A stretch of 64,000 nt of DNA from Streptomyces iranensis (GTDB lineage Bacteria > Actinomycetota > Actinomycetes > Streptomycetales > Streptomycetaceae): NCBI RefSeq assembly GCF_017874715.1, contig NZ_JAGGLR010000015.1, positions 186,001-250,000 of the forward strand, read 5' to 3'. Made by a program: the position numbers and the translations under genes. Shown here one piece after another: positions 8,422 through 19,128 of this stretch. Positions within the stretch are counted from its first letter, which is position 1. Each line of letters begins with the position of its first letter. The notes beneath the pieces are model-generated. The model made no database searches. It had not been told where the DNA came from and saw only the letters and a list, made by a program, of their open reading frames with translations.

Positions 8422-9780
8422 ATGCAGCAGGCAAGCACAGCGGTACCGACCGGGTCGGGCGCCGTGACGACCGTCCGTCAGCCGGAACTGCTCCTCGCCG
8501 ACTATCACTTCGACGTACCGCTCGACCATAAGGCTCCCGAGGGCGAGCTGATCCGGCTTTACGCACGAGAGGTCGTCGCCGCGGGCAAATCCGCCGCCGA
8601 GCGCGAGCGGCTCCCCTGGCTGGTCTACCTCCAGGGCGGGCCCGGCTGTGGCGCGGACCGCCCGGTGGGCCGCTCCGGCTGGCTGGACCGCGCGCTGGAC
8701 GAATACCGCGTGCTCCTCCTCGACCAGCGCGGCACCGGCCGCTCCACCCCGGCCAACCGCCAGACGCTGCCGCTGCGCGGCGGACCCGGGGAACAGGCCG
8801 AGTACCTCTCCCACTTCCGCGCCGACGCGATCGTCCGCGACTGTGAGCTGATCCGGCGGCGGCTCATGGGGGACCGCCCGTGGACCGTGCTCGGGCAGAG
8901 CTTCGGCGGCTTCTGTGCGGTGAGCTATCTGTCCCACGCGCCCGAGGGGCTGGACGCGGTGCTGCTGGCCGGCGGGCTGCCCGCGATCGACCCCGGCACC
9001 GACGCGGACGCCGTCTACCGGACCGCCTATCCGCGGATGGAGCGCAAGACCCTCGCCCACTACGCCCGCTATCCGCGGGACGCGGACACCGTCCGGGCCC
9101 TGGTGCGGCATCTGGCCGACCACGAGGAGGTCCTGACGGACGGGACCCGGCTCACCGTCCCCGCCCTCCAGCAGCTCGGCTTCCTGCTCGGCGCCGGCGA
9201 CGGCTCGCACCGGCTGCACTACCTGCTGGAGGACGCGTTCGTGCCCACCGCCGACGGGCCGCGGCTGAGCGACGCCTTCCGCGAGCAGGTGGCCGCCGTG
9301 CTCTCCCGCGCCGCCATTCCGCTCTTCAGCCTCCTGCTGGAGTCCACCTACGCCCAGGACGGCCGGGCCACCGACTGGGCCGCGGAGCGGGTCCGCGCCG
9401 AATTCCCCGCGTTCGACGCCGGTAAGGCGGTCGCGGAGGACCGTCCTGTGCTCCTTACGGGCGAGACGGTGCACCCCTGGATGCTGGACACCCACGCGGC
9501 GCTGCGCCCGCTCGCCCGCACCGCCGAGCTGTTCGCCGCGCGCACCGGCTGGGGCCCGCTGTACGACACCGAGCGGCTGGCCCGTAACACCGTGCCGGTG
9601 GCCGCCGTGATCTACCACGACGACCTGTACGTGGACACGGAGCACTCCCTGGCCACCGCGCGGGCGATCCGGTCCATGCGCACCTGGGTGACGGACGAGT
9701 TCGAGCACGACGGGATCCGGGCCGGGGGCCGCCGGGTGCTGGACCGGCTGCTGCGGCTGGCGCGCGACGGGAGGGGGTGA
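8422..9780 (+). CDS. Prolyl aminopeptidase-type alpha/beta hydrolase (S33)
   Basis: The 452-residue enzyme has the S33 hallmarks: oxyanion motif LQGGPG (72-75), DQRGTGRS near 101-108, nucleophile Ser160 in GQSFGG, a late Asp region (IYHDDLYVDTE) and a C-terminal His in FEHDGIRAGG. Family members cleave N-terminal proline or related residues from peptides. No signal peptide is seen, so it is probably cytoplasmic. Length matches the long actinobacterial subgroup. The ATG at 8422 follows GAGGATTGAAGG. Its position opposite the XRE-TPR regulator suggests peptide-linked control. Confidence 0.93.
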   Translation: MQQASTAVPTGSGAVTTVRQPELLLADYHFDVPLDHKAPEGELIRLYAREVVAAGKSAAERERLPWLVYLQGGPGCGADRPVGRSGWLDRALDEYRVLLLDQRGTGRSTPANRQTLPLRGGPGEQAEYLSHFRADAIVRDCELIRRRLMGDRPWTVLGQSFGGFCAVSYLSHAPEGLDAVLLAGGLPAIDPGTDADAVYRTAYPRMERKTLAHYARYPRDADTVRALVRHLADHEEVLTDGTRLTVPALQQLGFLLGAGDGSHRLHYLLEDAFVPTADGPRLSDAFREQVAAVLSRAAIPLFSLLLESTYAQDGRATDWAAERVRAEFPAFDAGKAVAEDRPVLLTGETVHPWMLDTHAALRPLARTAELFAARTGWGPLYDTERLARNTVPVAAVIYHDDLYVDTEHSLATARAIRSMRTWVTDEFEHDGIRAGGRRVLDRLLRLARDGRG

Positions 9781-9927
9781 GCGGGGAGCGGCCGAGCGGC
9801 AGGTCGGGCGGGGTTGGGCGGGAGGAGGGGAGGGGTTGAGCGAGGAGCGCGCCGCATGGTTGTGCGGTGCCCGATTTCCTAGCCACTTCCCTAATTCCCA
9901 TTGCCCCCGACACCCGGACCCCTTAGG

Positions 9928-9956
9928 TTGAGCGGCGAATTAATCCTGCTTAACTG
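9928..9956 (+). promoter_or_regulatory. Candidate promoter of the M64 peptidase gene
   Basis: TTGAGC (9928-9933), a 17-base spacer and TAACTG (9951-9956) resemble a housekeeping promoter. It lies 31 bases before the GTG start in a locally AT-rich stretch. Confidence 0.45.
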
Positions 9957-9987
9957 GCCGCTTATCGCGAGGACTTCGGGAGTCACC

Positions 9988-11355
9988 GTGCGCAGACGCA
10001 TACGGAGCCGCATACGCAGCCGCATCCCCCTGCGCACCGCGGCCGTCGCCGGAGGCATCGCCCTGGCGGCGGCCGCGGCCATGACCGCGCCGGCCACGGC
10101 GTCGCCGGGAGCGTCCGGCTCGGCCGCCGCCGCTGACGCCGCCTCGTCGCAGCGCGCCCTGGACGTGGAGTACTTCACCGGCCCCGGCGGCCACCCCCGC
10201 CACACCGAGGCCCCGGCCGCCACTCCCGAGCGGCTGGCCCGCGCGGCGCGCTCCCTGTCCGCCAAGGAGGCCGCCGCCGACGGCCAGGTCGGCTCGGTCG
10301 TCGACAACGGCACCACGGCCGACAAGCTGGACGTCGTCTTCATCGGCGACGGCTACACCGCGGGCCAGCAGGAGGACTTCCACTCCGACGCGCGCTCCAA
10401 GTGGCAGCAGATGTCCGCCGTGCAGCCCTACGCCTCGTACAAGGACCTCTTCAACGTCTGGACGGTGGACGCCGTCTCCAACCAGTCCGGCGTCTCCGGC
10501 GACCCGTCCAAGGACGTCGTCAAGGACACCGCCCTCGGCTCGTACTTCTGGTGCGACGACATCGAGCGGCTGCTGTGCGTCGACACCGCCAAGGTCGAGT
10601 CGTACGCGGCCAAGGCGCCGCAGGCCGATCTGGTGGTCGTGCTGTCCAACTCCACCAAGTACGGCGGCGCGGGCTACACCCTCACCTCGCAGGTCGGCTA
10701 TGACGGCATCGCCACCGCCGCCTCCGACCACGCCGACTCCGACCAGATCGCGGTCCACGAGACCGGCCATTCGCTCGGCAAGCTGGCCGACGAGTACTTC
10801 TACCCGGAGTACGGCACCTACACGGGCGCCGAGCCCGCCGAGTCCAACGCCACCAAGCTGAGCGCGGCGCAGCTGACCGCCCAGCAGAAGAAGTGGTACC
10901 GCTGGATCGGCCAGACCTCGCCCGACGGCGGCACGGTCGGCGCCTACGAGGGCGGCCGCTACTACCCCAAGGGCATCAACCGCCCCACCGACAACTCGAT
11001 CATGCGCACCCTGGGCCGGGAGTTCAGCCTCCCCGGCCGCGAGGCGATGATCGCGGGCTTCTACAGCCACGCCAGCGCGCTCAGCAGCCGTACGGCCACC
11101 GCGACGGCCGTCAAACGGTCGGCCGGCATCGAGGTGGACGTGCCCGAGGGCGCGTCGCTGAAGTGGTACGTGGATGGGGCGGAGGTCACCGCCGCGAACG
11201 GCAGGACGAGCGTGACCCCGGCGTCGCTGGGTGTCCCGAGCGACGGGACGACCCACAAGGTCACCGCGAAGGCGACGGACGCCACGAGTGCGGTGAAGGA
11301 CCCGGCCCTGCGCAAGCTGCTCAGCGGCTCCCGGACGTGGAAGGTCACTGGCTGA
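9988..11355 (+). CDS. Secreted M64-family (IgA peptidase-like) zinc metallopeptidase
   Basis: The 455-residue product begins with an Arg-rich signal peptide (VRRRIRSRIRSR, then a hydrophobic stretch to ATAS). The mature protein contains HETGHSLGKLADEY, an HExxH zinc-binding helix with His257, Glu258, His261 and a following acidic residue. DVVFIGDGYTAGQQEDF and SIMRTLGREFSLPGREAMI are typical of M64 proteins. The GTG at 9988 has GGGAG five bases before it; longer starts would bury the signal peptide. It is monocistronic, between a promoter-like element and a strong terminator. The substrate is unknown. Confidence 0.93.
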   Translation: MRRRIRSRIRSRIPLRTAAVAGGIALAAAAAMTAPATASPGASGSAAAADAASSQRALDVEYFTGPGGHPRHTEAPAATPERLARAARSLSAKEAAADGQVGSVVDNGTTADKLDVVFIGDGYTAGQQEDFHSDARSKWQQMSAVQPYASYKDLFNVWTVDAVSNQSGVSGDPSKDVVKDTALGSYFWCDDIERLLCVDTAKVESYAAKAPQADLVVVLSNSTKYGGAGYTLTSQVGYDGIATAASDHADSDQIAVHETGHSLGKLADEYFYPEYGTYTGAEPAESNATKLSAAQLTAQQKKWYRWIGQTSPDGGTVGAYEGGRYYPKGINRPTDNSIMRTLGREFSLPGREAMIAGFYSHASALSSRTATATAVKRSAGIEVDVPEGASLKWYVDGAEVTAANGRTSVTPASLGVPSDGTTHKVTAKATDATSAVKDPALRKLLSGSRTWKVTG

Positions 11356-11377
11356 CCCTTCCCGTCCCCCTCTGACT

Positions 11378-11419
11378 GGCCGCCCCGTGGACCCCCGCTG
11401 CGGGGCGGCCCACTTTTTT
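11378..11419 (+). terminator. Rho-independent terminator of the M64 peptidase gene
   Basis: GGCCGCCCCG (11378-11387) pairs perfectly with CGGGGCGGCC (11401-11410), followed by CAC and six T residues (11414-11419). It lies 22 bases past the stop. This is one of the few classical U-tract terminators in the window. Confidence 0.93.
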
Positions 11420-11798
11420 GAGGCTCGGTTCGCCTCCGGGGCGCTTCAGCCTCCCCCAGCTACCGCTGGGAGGTGCCCCCTGTCGACGGTCGACGTGCTC
11501 GGTCGCCCACGCGGCGGAGCCGCATGTCGATCGCAGTCCTCGCTCCCTGCGCGCGACTCCCTTTCGACAGCGACGCGCCCCTTCGGCTCGCCCCCAGCTA
11601 CCGCTGGGAGGTGCCCCCGGCCGGAAGACCTCAGGGGCCGGAAGCGCGAAGGTGCCCGATAAGGGGCGGCCGCGGTCCGCCCCTTTAACATCGGCGGATC
11701 CTAGACTTCCGTATGGCACGCCCGGACTCAATCGCCCGTGCGGGCGGGTTGGTGGTCCGGTGTTCGAGGGCCTCGGTGTCGTGAGGCAAGATGAGCCC
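11420..11798. other. Non-coding repeat-rich stretch before the first Ser/Thr kinase
   Basis: No gene is supported here. It carries two 28-bp copies of a CCCAGC/GCTGGG hairpin element, a segment similar to 4149-4210 and a -10-like TAGACT at 11702-11707 that may belong to the kinase promoter. Frames through it show no Streptomyces-like third-position bias. Confidence 0.6.
11453..11618. repeat. Pair of identical 28-bp hairpin repeats with intervening dispersed element
   Basis: The same 28 bases occur at 11453-11480 and 11591-11618. Each begins CCCCCAGC, contains the short hairpin CCCAGC-TACC-GCTGGG and ends GAGGTGCCCCC. Between them lie CGCGGCGGAGCCGCA and GCGCCCCTTCGG, shared with 4149-4210. 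From memory such elements are multicopy in some Streptomyces groups; only the two copies here are seen directly. Confidence 0.8.
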
Positions 11799-13523
11799 AT
11801 GGGTACCGGGGGAGAGGGCCGTCTGATCGCCAACCGCTACCGGTTGGCCACACGGCTCGGACGCGGCGGAATGGGCACGGTCTGGCGGGCCGTCGACGAG
11901 TTGCTGGGCCGCGATGTCGCGGTCAAGGAACTCCATGTGGACGAGGGGCTCACGGCCTTCGACTCGCAGTTGCGCGGTGAGCGCACCCTGCGCGAGGCCC
12001 GGACCGTCGCACAGATCAAGCATCCGAACGTGATCGTCCTCCACGACGTGATCGAGGAGGACGACTGCGCCTGGATCGTCATGGAGCTGGTCGACGGGTG
12101 CTCGCTCGCCGACCGGCTGGGCGCGGAAGGTCCCGTCGGGGCGCGTGAGGCGGGGCGGATCGCGGCCGCGCTGCTGGGCGCGTTGCGCGCCGCGCATATG
12201 CGCGGGGTGCTGCACCGCGACATCAAGCCGGCGAATGTGCTGGTGGAGTCGGGCACCGGCCGGGTCGTGCTGACGGACTTCGGGATCGCGCAGGTCACCG
12301 GGTCCACCACGATCACCGAGACCGGTTCGTTCGTGGGCTCGCCCGAATACACCGCGCCGGAGCGGATGTCGGGGCGGCGGACCGGGCCGGAGTCGGACCT
12401 GTGGTCGCTCGGGGTGCTGCTCTGCACGCTGGTGGGCGGTGAATCCCCGTTCCACCGCGAGTCGCTGGCCGGGGTGCTGCACGCCGTCGTCTTCGACGAG
12501 ATCCCCGTGCCGGAGGCGGCAGGGCCCCTGACGCCGGTCGTCGAGGGGCTGCTGCGGCGGGCTCCGGAGGAGCGGCTGAGCGCCGACGAGGTCGAGCGGA
12601 TGCTGCTGATGGCCCAGGAGGTGGGCGACACTCCGGAGATCCCGCTGGAGTACACCCCGACCCAGCCCAGCGTGCCGTTCGGGCGGGACGGCCGTGGTTC
12701 GTCGGCCTCCGTACCCGCGCCGCCCCCGGTGTCTCCGGTGTCCTCCCCCGCGCCGTTCCCCGCTTCCGCGCACCCGGCCGCCTCCGCCCCCGTGGCCGCC
12801 CCGGCCGCCCCCGCCGCCCGGTCCCGTTCCGGCCGTGGCGGGCGTCGCCGTGCCGTCCTTATGGCGGCCGCGGCGGTGGTCGCGCTCGCCGGTGTGGCCG
12901 CGGGCGTCGTGGCGCTGCTGGACGACGGGGGCGGTGACGGCGACGCGGCGCTGGGCGGGCGTACGAGTCAGAGCGCCGACAAGGGGAGTTCGCGGGGCCC
13001 GAGCGCCCCCGAGAAGGCGCCGCAGCGGCCCGTGAAGGACTCCGAGTCCACGGCGAACCCGTCGGACCGGATTCCCGAGGGCTATGAGCTGGTCAAGGAC
13101 CCGGTCGGCTTCTCGCTCGCCGTGCCCGAGGGGTTCGCCCGCGAGTACAAGGCGCCCCGGGTCTACTACAACTCGCCCGGTATGGAGTTCCGGATCGGGA
13201 TCCACGTTCAGGAGCAGAGCCCCGAGGGCCCGCTCGGGCTCAGCCGTAAGGCGGACGCCAAGGGCCCGCAGGACTATCCGGGCTACCGCAGCGGCCAGGT
13301 CATCGAGACCGAGCACAACGGCCGCCCCGCCGCCCTGTGGGCGTTCATCTGGAACGGCTCGGCCGACGACGGCGGCTCACGGCAGACATACGACCTGAGC
13401 TGGAACGAAGACGGCAAAATGTACGACCTGTGGCTATCCGCCCCCGTGGGTGAGAAATCCCTGGGCAAGCGGCATTTCGACACCGCCGCCGCCACGTTCA
13501 CGCGCCCCGGCGCGGCGAACTGA
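11799..13523 (+). CDS. Membrane Ser/Thr protein kinase with extracellular sensor domain (first of three)
   Basis: The 574-residue Hanks-type kinase is intact: glycine loop GRGGMGTVW near 21, Lys in VAVKE, catalytic HRDIKPANV at 139, DFGIA and an APE region. A Pro/Ala-rich linker, one TM helix (about 348-370, VLMAAAAVVALAGVAAGVVALL) and a 170-residue outer domain follow. That domain contains IPEGYELVKDPVGFSLAVPEGF and NGRPAALWAF. There are no PASTA repeats. The start is uncertain: ATG 11799 is used, GTG 11781 is possible. A second kinase gene follows after 77 bases. Substrates are unknown. Confidence 0.93.
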   Translation: MGTGGEGRLIANRYRLATRLGRGGMGTVWRAVDELLGRDVAVKELHVDEGLTAFDSQLRGERTLREARTVAQIKHPNVIVLHDVIEEDDCAWIVMELVDGCSLADRLGAEGPVGAREAGRIAAALLGALRAAHMRGVLHRDIKPANVLVESGTGRVVLTDFGIAQVTGSTTITETGSFVGSPEYTAPERMSGRRTGPESDLWSLGVLLCTLVGGESPFHRESLAGVLHAVVFDEIPVPEAAGPLTPVVEGLLRRAPEERLSADEVERMLLMAQEVGDTPEIPLEYTPTQPSVPFGRDGRGSSASVPAPPPVSPVSSPAPFPASAHPAASAPVAAPAAPAARSRSGRGGRRRAVLMAAAAVVALAGVAAGVVALLDDGGGDGDAALGGRTSQSADKGSSRGPSAPEKAPQRPVKDSESTANPSDRIPEGYELVKDPVGFSLAVPEGFAREYKAPRVYYNSPGMEFRIGIHVQEQSPEGPLGLSRKADAKGPQDYPGYRSGQVIETEHNGRPAALWAFIWNGSADDGGSRQTYDLSWNEDGKMYDLWLSAPVGEKSLGKRHFDTAAATFTRPGAAN

Positions 13524-13600
13524 ATGACGTCGCAACGGCTTTGTCACGAGCGCCCACGGCGCCTCCACAGCGGTGCCGCCGACCGGGTAATGATGGGCGC

Positions 13601-15442
<1,842 letters not shown>

Positions 15443-15531
15443 GGGAGTTGGACGGGTCCGCCCGGGGCCACGGGGTGAAAGTTGTTACCGCCGGGTACCC
15501 AAAGCCGTCGGGCGGGCCTACCCTCGCCCCC

Positions 15532-17142
15532 ATGACGGACTCGCACATCACGCAGGGCGGCGTCGGCAACCCGGTCGCCCCCGAAGGCATCCGCACCGCC
15601 GCCGACGTCGTCACTCCCGAGCTGGTCACCCGGCTCACCCGGGGCGTCGGCGGCAGCGGCACCACCGTCAGCCACACCCCGTTCACCGGGGAAGTCCTCG
15701 CCGCCGCCCTGCCCGAGTCCACCCCCGAGGACGTCGCCACCGCCTTTGAGAACGCCCGCGCCGCCCAGCGGGCCTGGGCCGCGACGCCCGTCCGGCGGCG
15801 CGCCGCCGTCCTCCTGCGCTTCCACGACCTGCTGCTGCGCCGCCAGCCGGAGATCCTGGACCTGATCCAGCTGGAGACCGGCAAGACCCGGCTGCACGCC
15901 CAGGAGGAGGTCCAGGGCGTCGCCATCGTGGCCCGCCATTACGGCCGTAAGGCGCCCGCGTATCTGCGCCCCAAGGGGCATCTGGGCGCGGTGCCCACCC
16001 TCACCAAGGTCACCGAACTGCGCCAGCCGCGCGGGGTCGTGGGCCTCATAGCGCCCTGGAACTACCCCCTCCAGCTCTCCGTGGGCGATGCGATCCCCGC
16101 CTTCGTGGCGGGCAACGCCGTGGTGATGAAGCCCGACACCGAGACCGCGCTGTCCGCCCTGTGGGCGCGCGAGCTCATGGTCGAGGCCGGACTTCCGGCC
16201 GGGGTGTGGCAGATCGCGATCGGGGACGGCCCGGTGGTGGGTCCCGCAGTGGTCGAGCGCGCCGACTACGTCGCGTTCACCGGTTCCACCCGCACCGGCC
16301 GCGAGGTGGCCCAGGCCGCCGCCGCCCGCCTGGTGGGCTGCTCCCTCGAACTCGGCGGTAAGAACGCCATGCTGGTGCTGCGCGACGCCGACCTCGCCCG
16401 CGCGGTCGACGGCGCGGTGCGCGGCAGCTTCGCCTCCGCCGGGCAGCTGTGCATCTCCATGGAGCGGCTGTACGTCCACGAGTCGATCGCGGACGACTTC
16501 CTGGAGCGCTTCGCGGCCCGTACGAAGGCCATGCGGCTCGGCACCGCCCTCGCGTACGGGGCGGAGATGGGCTCGCTCGTCTCGGAGCGCCAGCTGGAGA
16601 CCGTCACCCGCCATGTGGACGAGGCCGTCTCCAAGGGCGCCACGGTGCTCGCCGGCGGCCGCGCCCGCCCCGACATCGGCCCGTACTTCTACGAGCCGAC
16701 GATCCTGGACGGCGTGGAGTCCCCGATGGCCGTCTGCACCGAGGAGACCTTCGGCCCGGTCGTCTCCGTCTACCGCTTCCGCGACGAGGACGAGGCCGTC
16801 GAGCGCGCCAACGCGACGTCCTACGGTCTGAACGCCAGTGTCTGGACCAAGGACTCCCGGCGCGGCCGCGCGATCGCCACCCGGCTGCGCGCGGGCACCG
16901 TCAACCTGAACGAGAGCTACGCCGCCGCCTTTGGCAGCGTCGCGTCGCCCATGGGCGGCATGGGCGACTCCGGCCTCGGCCGCCGCCATGGCTCCGAGGG
17001 CATCCTCAGGTTCACCGAACCGCAGACGGTCGCCCAGCAGCGGCTGATGCCGCTCGGCCCGGCCTTCGGGATGACGGACGAGAAATACGCGGACTTCATG
17101 ACCCGCAGCCTGCGTGCGCTCAAGGCACTGCGCCTGCGCTGA
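15532..17142 (+). CDS. Succinate-semialdehyde dehydrogenase (NADP+), GabD2-like aldehyde dehydrogenase
   Basis: The 536-residue aldehyde dehydrogenase carries the cofactor motif APWNYPLQL, the Rossmann GSTRTGREV, the general base Glu273 in LELGGKN and the nucleophile Cys307 in GQLCISMERLYV. The substitution around the cysteine and the roughly 40-residue N-terminal extension resemble actinobacterial succinate-semialdehyde dehydrogenases, which make succinate from GABA or the alpha-ketoglutarate shunt. Exact substrate specificity is inferred. It is followed after 25 bases by a GMC oxidoreductase gene, probably in one operon. sucCD lies 42 kb away in the same window. Confidence 0.9.
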   Translation: MTDSHITQGGVGNPVAPEGIRTAADVVTPELVTRLTRGVGGSGTTVSHTPFTGEVLAAALPESTPEDVATAFENARAAQRAWAATPVRRRAAVLLRFHDLLLRRQPEILDLIQLETGKTRLHAQEEVQGVAIVARHYGRKAPAYLRPKGHLGAVPTLTKVTELRQPRGVVGLIAPWNYPLQLSVGDAIPAFVAGNAVVMKPDTETALSALWARELMVEAGLPAGVWQIAIGDGPVVGPAVVERADYVAFTGSTRTGREVAQAAAARLVGCSLELGGKNAMLVLRDADLARAVDGAVRGSFASAGQLCISMERLYVHESIADDFLERFAARTKAMRLGTALAYGAEMGSLVSERQLETVTRHVDEAVSKGATVLAGGRARPDIGPYFYEPTILDGVESPMAVCTEETFGPVVSVYRFRDEDEAVERANATSYGLNASVWTKDSRRGRAIATRLRAGTVNLNESYAAAFGSVASPMGGMGDSGLGRRHGSEGILRFTEPQTVAQQRLMPLGPAFGMTDEKYADFMTRSLRALKALRLR

Positions 17143-17167
17143 CCAGCACATTTCAATGGAGGTACCA

Positions 17168-19009
17168 GTGTCAGGGGAGAAGTCTGCCCAAAAGCGGGTG
17201 CGAGAGCCCGGCCACGACGAGGACTTCGCCGACGACGGTGACTTCGACTACGACGTGATCGTGATCGGCTCGGGATTCGGCGGATCGGTGTCGGCCCTGC
17301 GCCTGACCGAGAAGGGCTATCGGGTCGGCGTCCTCGAGGCGGGCCGCCGGTTCACCCCCGAAACCCTGCCCAAGAGCTCCTGGGACCTCCGCAACTACCT
17401 CTGGGCCCCGGCCCTCGGCTGCTTCGGCATCCAGCGCATCCATGTCCTGGGCAAGGTCATGGTGCTGGCGGGCGCCGGGGTCGGGGGCGGCTCGCTCAAC
17501 TACGCCAACACCCTCTACGTACCGCCCGAGTCGTTCTTCCGGGACCGCCAGTGGGGGCACATCACCGACTGGCGGGAGGAGCTGAGCCCGTACTACGACC
17601 AGGCGCGGCGGATGCTCGGGGCGCGCCTCAACCACACCCTCACCCCGTCCGATGTCCACCTCAAGGCGGCCGCCGAGAAGATGGGCGTGGGCGACACCTT
17701 CCATATGGCGCCCGTGGGGGTCTTCTTCGGGGACGGCCACGACGCCGACGGCACCACGAAGGCCGCGCCGGGCGGGCCCGTTCCCGATCCGTACTTCGGC
17801 GGCGCGGGCCCGTCCCGTAAGGCGTGCACGGAGTGCGGTGAGTGCATGACCGGCTGCCGCCACGGCGCCAAGAACACGCTCAACGAGAACTATCTCCACC
17901 TCGCCGAGCGGGCCGGAGCCGTGGTCCACCCGATGACCACCGTCGTCGCCCTGTGCGACGACCCCCACGGCGGCTGTACGGTCACCACCGTCCCGACCGA
18001 CAACCGCCGTAAGGGCAAGCCGAAGGCGCTGCGCTCCCGGTACGTCGTCCTCGCCGCCGGTACCTACGGCACCCAGACGCTGCTGCACACGATGCGGGAC
18101 AAGGGGCTGCTGCCGCGCCTCTCGGAGCGGCTCGGCGTCCTCACCCGCACCAACTCCGAGGCCCTGGTGGGCGCGCAGACCACCGACCGCCGCTACCGCC
18201 GCGCGCGGGGCGGGGAGGGGCGGGCGGACTTCACCCGGGGCGTCGCGATCACCTCGTCCATCCACCCGGACGAGAACACCCATATCGAGCCCGTCCGCTA
18301 CGGCAAGGGCTCCAACGCGATGGGGATGCTCTCCATCCTGCAGATCCCGCACGGCGGGCGTGTTCCGCGCTGGCTGCGCTTCCTGGGCGCCAACCTCCGG
18401 CATCCCACCCTGGCCGTGCGCTCGCTGTCCAACCGCCGCTGGTCGGAGCGGACCATCATCGGCCTCGTCATGCAGACGCACGACAACTCGCTGACCACCT
18501 ACCGCAAGCCGAAGGGACCGGGGAAGGGGCTGCTCACCGCCCGCCAGGGCCACGGCGAGCCCAACCCCGACCACATCCCCGAGGGCGCCGAGGCCGCCCG
18601 CCACATCGCCGACTCGATCAACGGCTTCGCGGGCAGCAATGTCGGAGAGCTCATGGGCACCCCGCTGACCGCCCACTTCCTCGGCGGCTGCCCGATCGGG
18701 GCGTCCCCGGAGGAGGGCGTCATCGATCCGTACCACCGGCTCTACGGCCATCCGGGCATCCATGTGGTCGACGGCGCCGCCGTCTCGGCCAATCTGGGCG
18801 TCAACCCGTCCCTGACCATCACGGCGCAGGCCGAGCGGGCGATGTCCCTCTGGCCCAACAAGGGCGAGTCCGACCCGCGTCCGGCCCCGGAGGCGCCGTA
18901 CGAGCGCCTGCGGCCCGTCCCGCCGCGCAGCCCCGCCGTACCGGCGGACGCCTTCGGGGCGCTGAGGCTCCCGCTGCTGCCGGTGCCGAAGGTCCCGCCG
19001 CGCCCCTGA
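17168..19009 (+). CDS. GMC-family FAD oxidoreductase with a clustered-cysteine motif
   Basis: The 613-residue flavoprotein starts with a dinucleotide fold (VIGSGFGGSVSALRL near 33-47, then VLEAGRRF). It ends with the GMC signature HLGGCPIGASPEEGVIDPYHRLYG and NLGVNPSLTITAQAERA, as in cholesterol- and alcohol-oxidase-like enzymes. Near residues 220-230 CTECGECMTGC has Cys-x2-Cys-x2-Cys-x3-Cys spacing. The GTG at 17168 is preceded by GGAGG at five bases. A Pro/Arg-rich tail follows the enzyme domain. The substrate (alcohol, sterol or other) cannot be told from sequence. It is likely co-transcribed with the aldehyde dehydrogenase. Confidence 0.9.
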   Translation: MSGEKSAQKRVREPGHDEDFADDGDFDYDVIVIGSGFGGSVSALRLTEKGYRVGVLEAGRRFTPETLPKSSWDLRNYLWAPALGCFGIQRIHVLGKVMVLAGAGVGGGSLNYANTLYVPPESFFRDRQWGHITDWREELSPYYDQARRMLGARLNHTLTPSDVHLKAAAEKMGVGDTFHMAPVGVFFGDGHDADGTTKAAPGGPVPDPYFGGAGPSRKACTECGECMTGCRHGAKNTLNENYLHLAERAGAVVHPMTTVVALCDDPHGGCTVTTVPTDNRRKGKPKALRSRYVVLAAGTYGTQTLLHTMRDKGLLPRLSERLGVLTRTNSEALVGAQTTDRRYRRARGGEGRADFTRGVAITSSIHPDENTHIEPVRYGKGSNAMGMLSILQIPHGGRVPRWLRFLGANLRHPTLAVRSLSNRRWSERTIIGLVMQTHDNSLTTYRKPKGPGKGLLTARQGHGEPNPDHIPEGAEAARHIADSINGFAGSNVGELMGTPLTAHFLGGCPIGASPEEGVIDPYHRLYGHPGIHVVDGAAVSANLGVNPSLTITAQAERAMSLWPNKGESDPRPAPEAPYERLRPVPPRSPAVPADAFGALRLPLLPVPKVPPRP

Positions 19010-19066
19010 GCGCCGGGCAGTTGAGCGCCGGGGCGCCGTACGGGCTCCGCCGCCCGCCTGACCGCC

Positions 19067-19107
19067 GGGGTGCCGTACGGGCCGGAGACCAGCCCGTACG
19101 GCACCCC
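19067..19107. terminator. Bidirectional terminator between convergent genes
   Basis: A perfect 16-bp inverted repeat (19067-19082 with 19092-19107, core GTGCCGTACGGGC, 9-base loop) sits between the stops of the GMC oxidoreductase and the LAETG protein. No T-tract is present on either side. Confidence 0.85.
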
Positions 19108-19128
19108 TCGGAACCGTCGCGAGGACCG

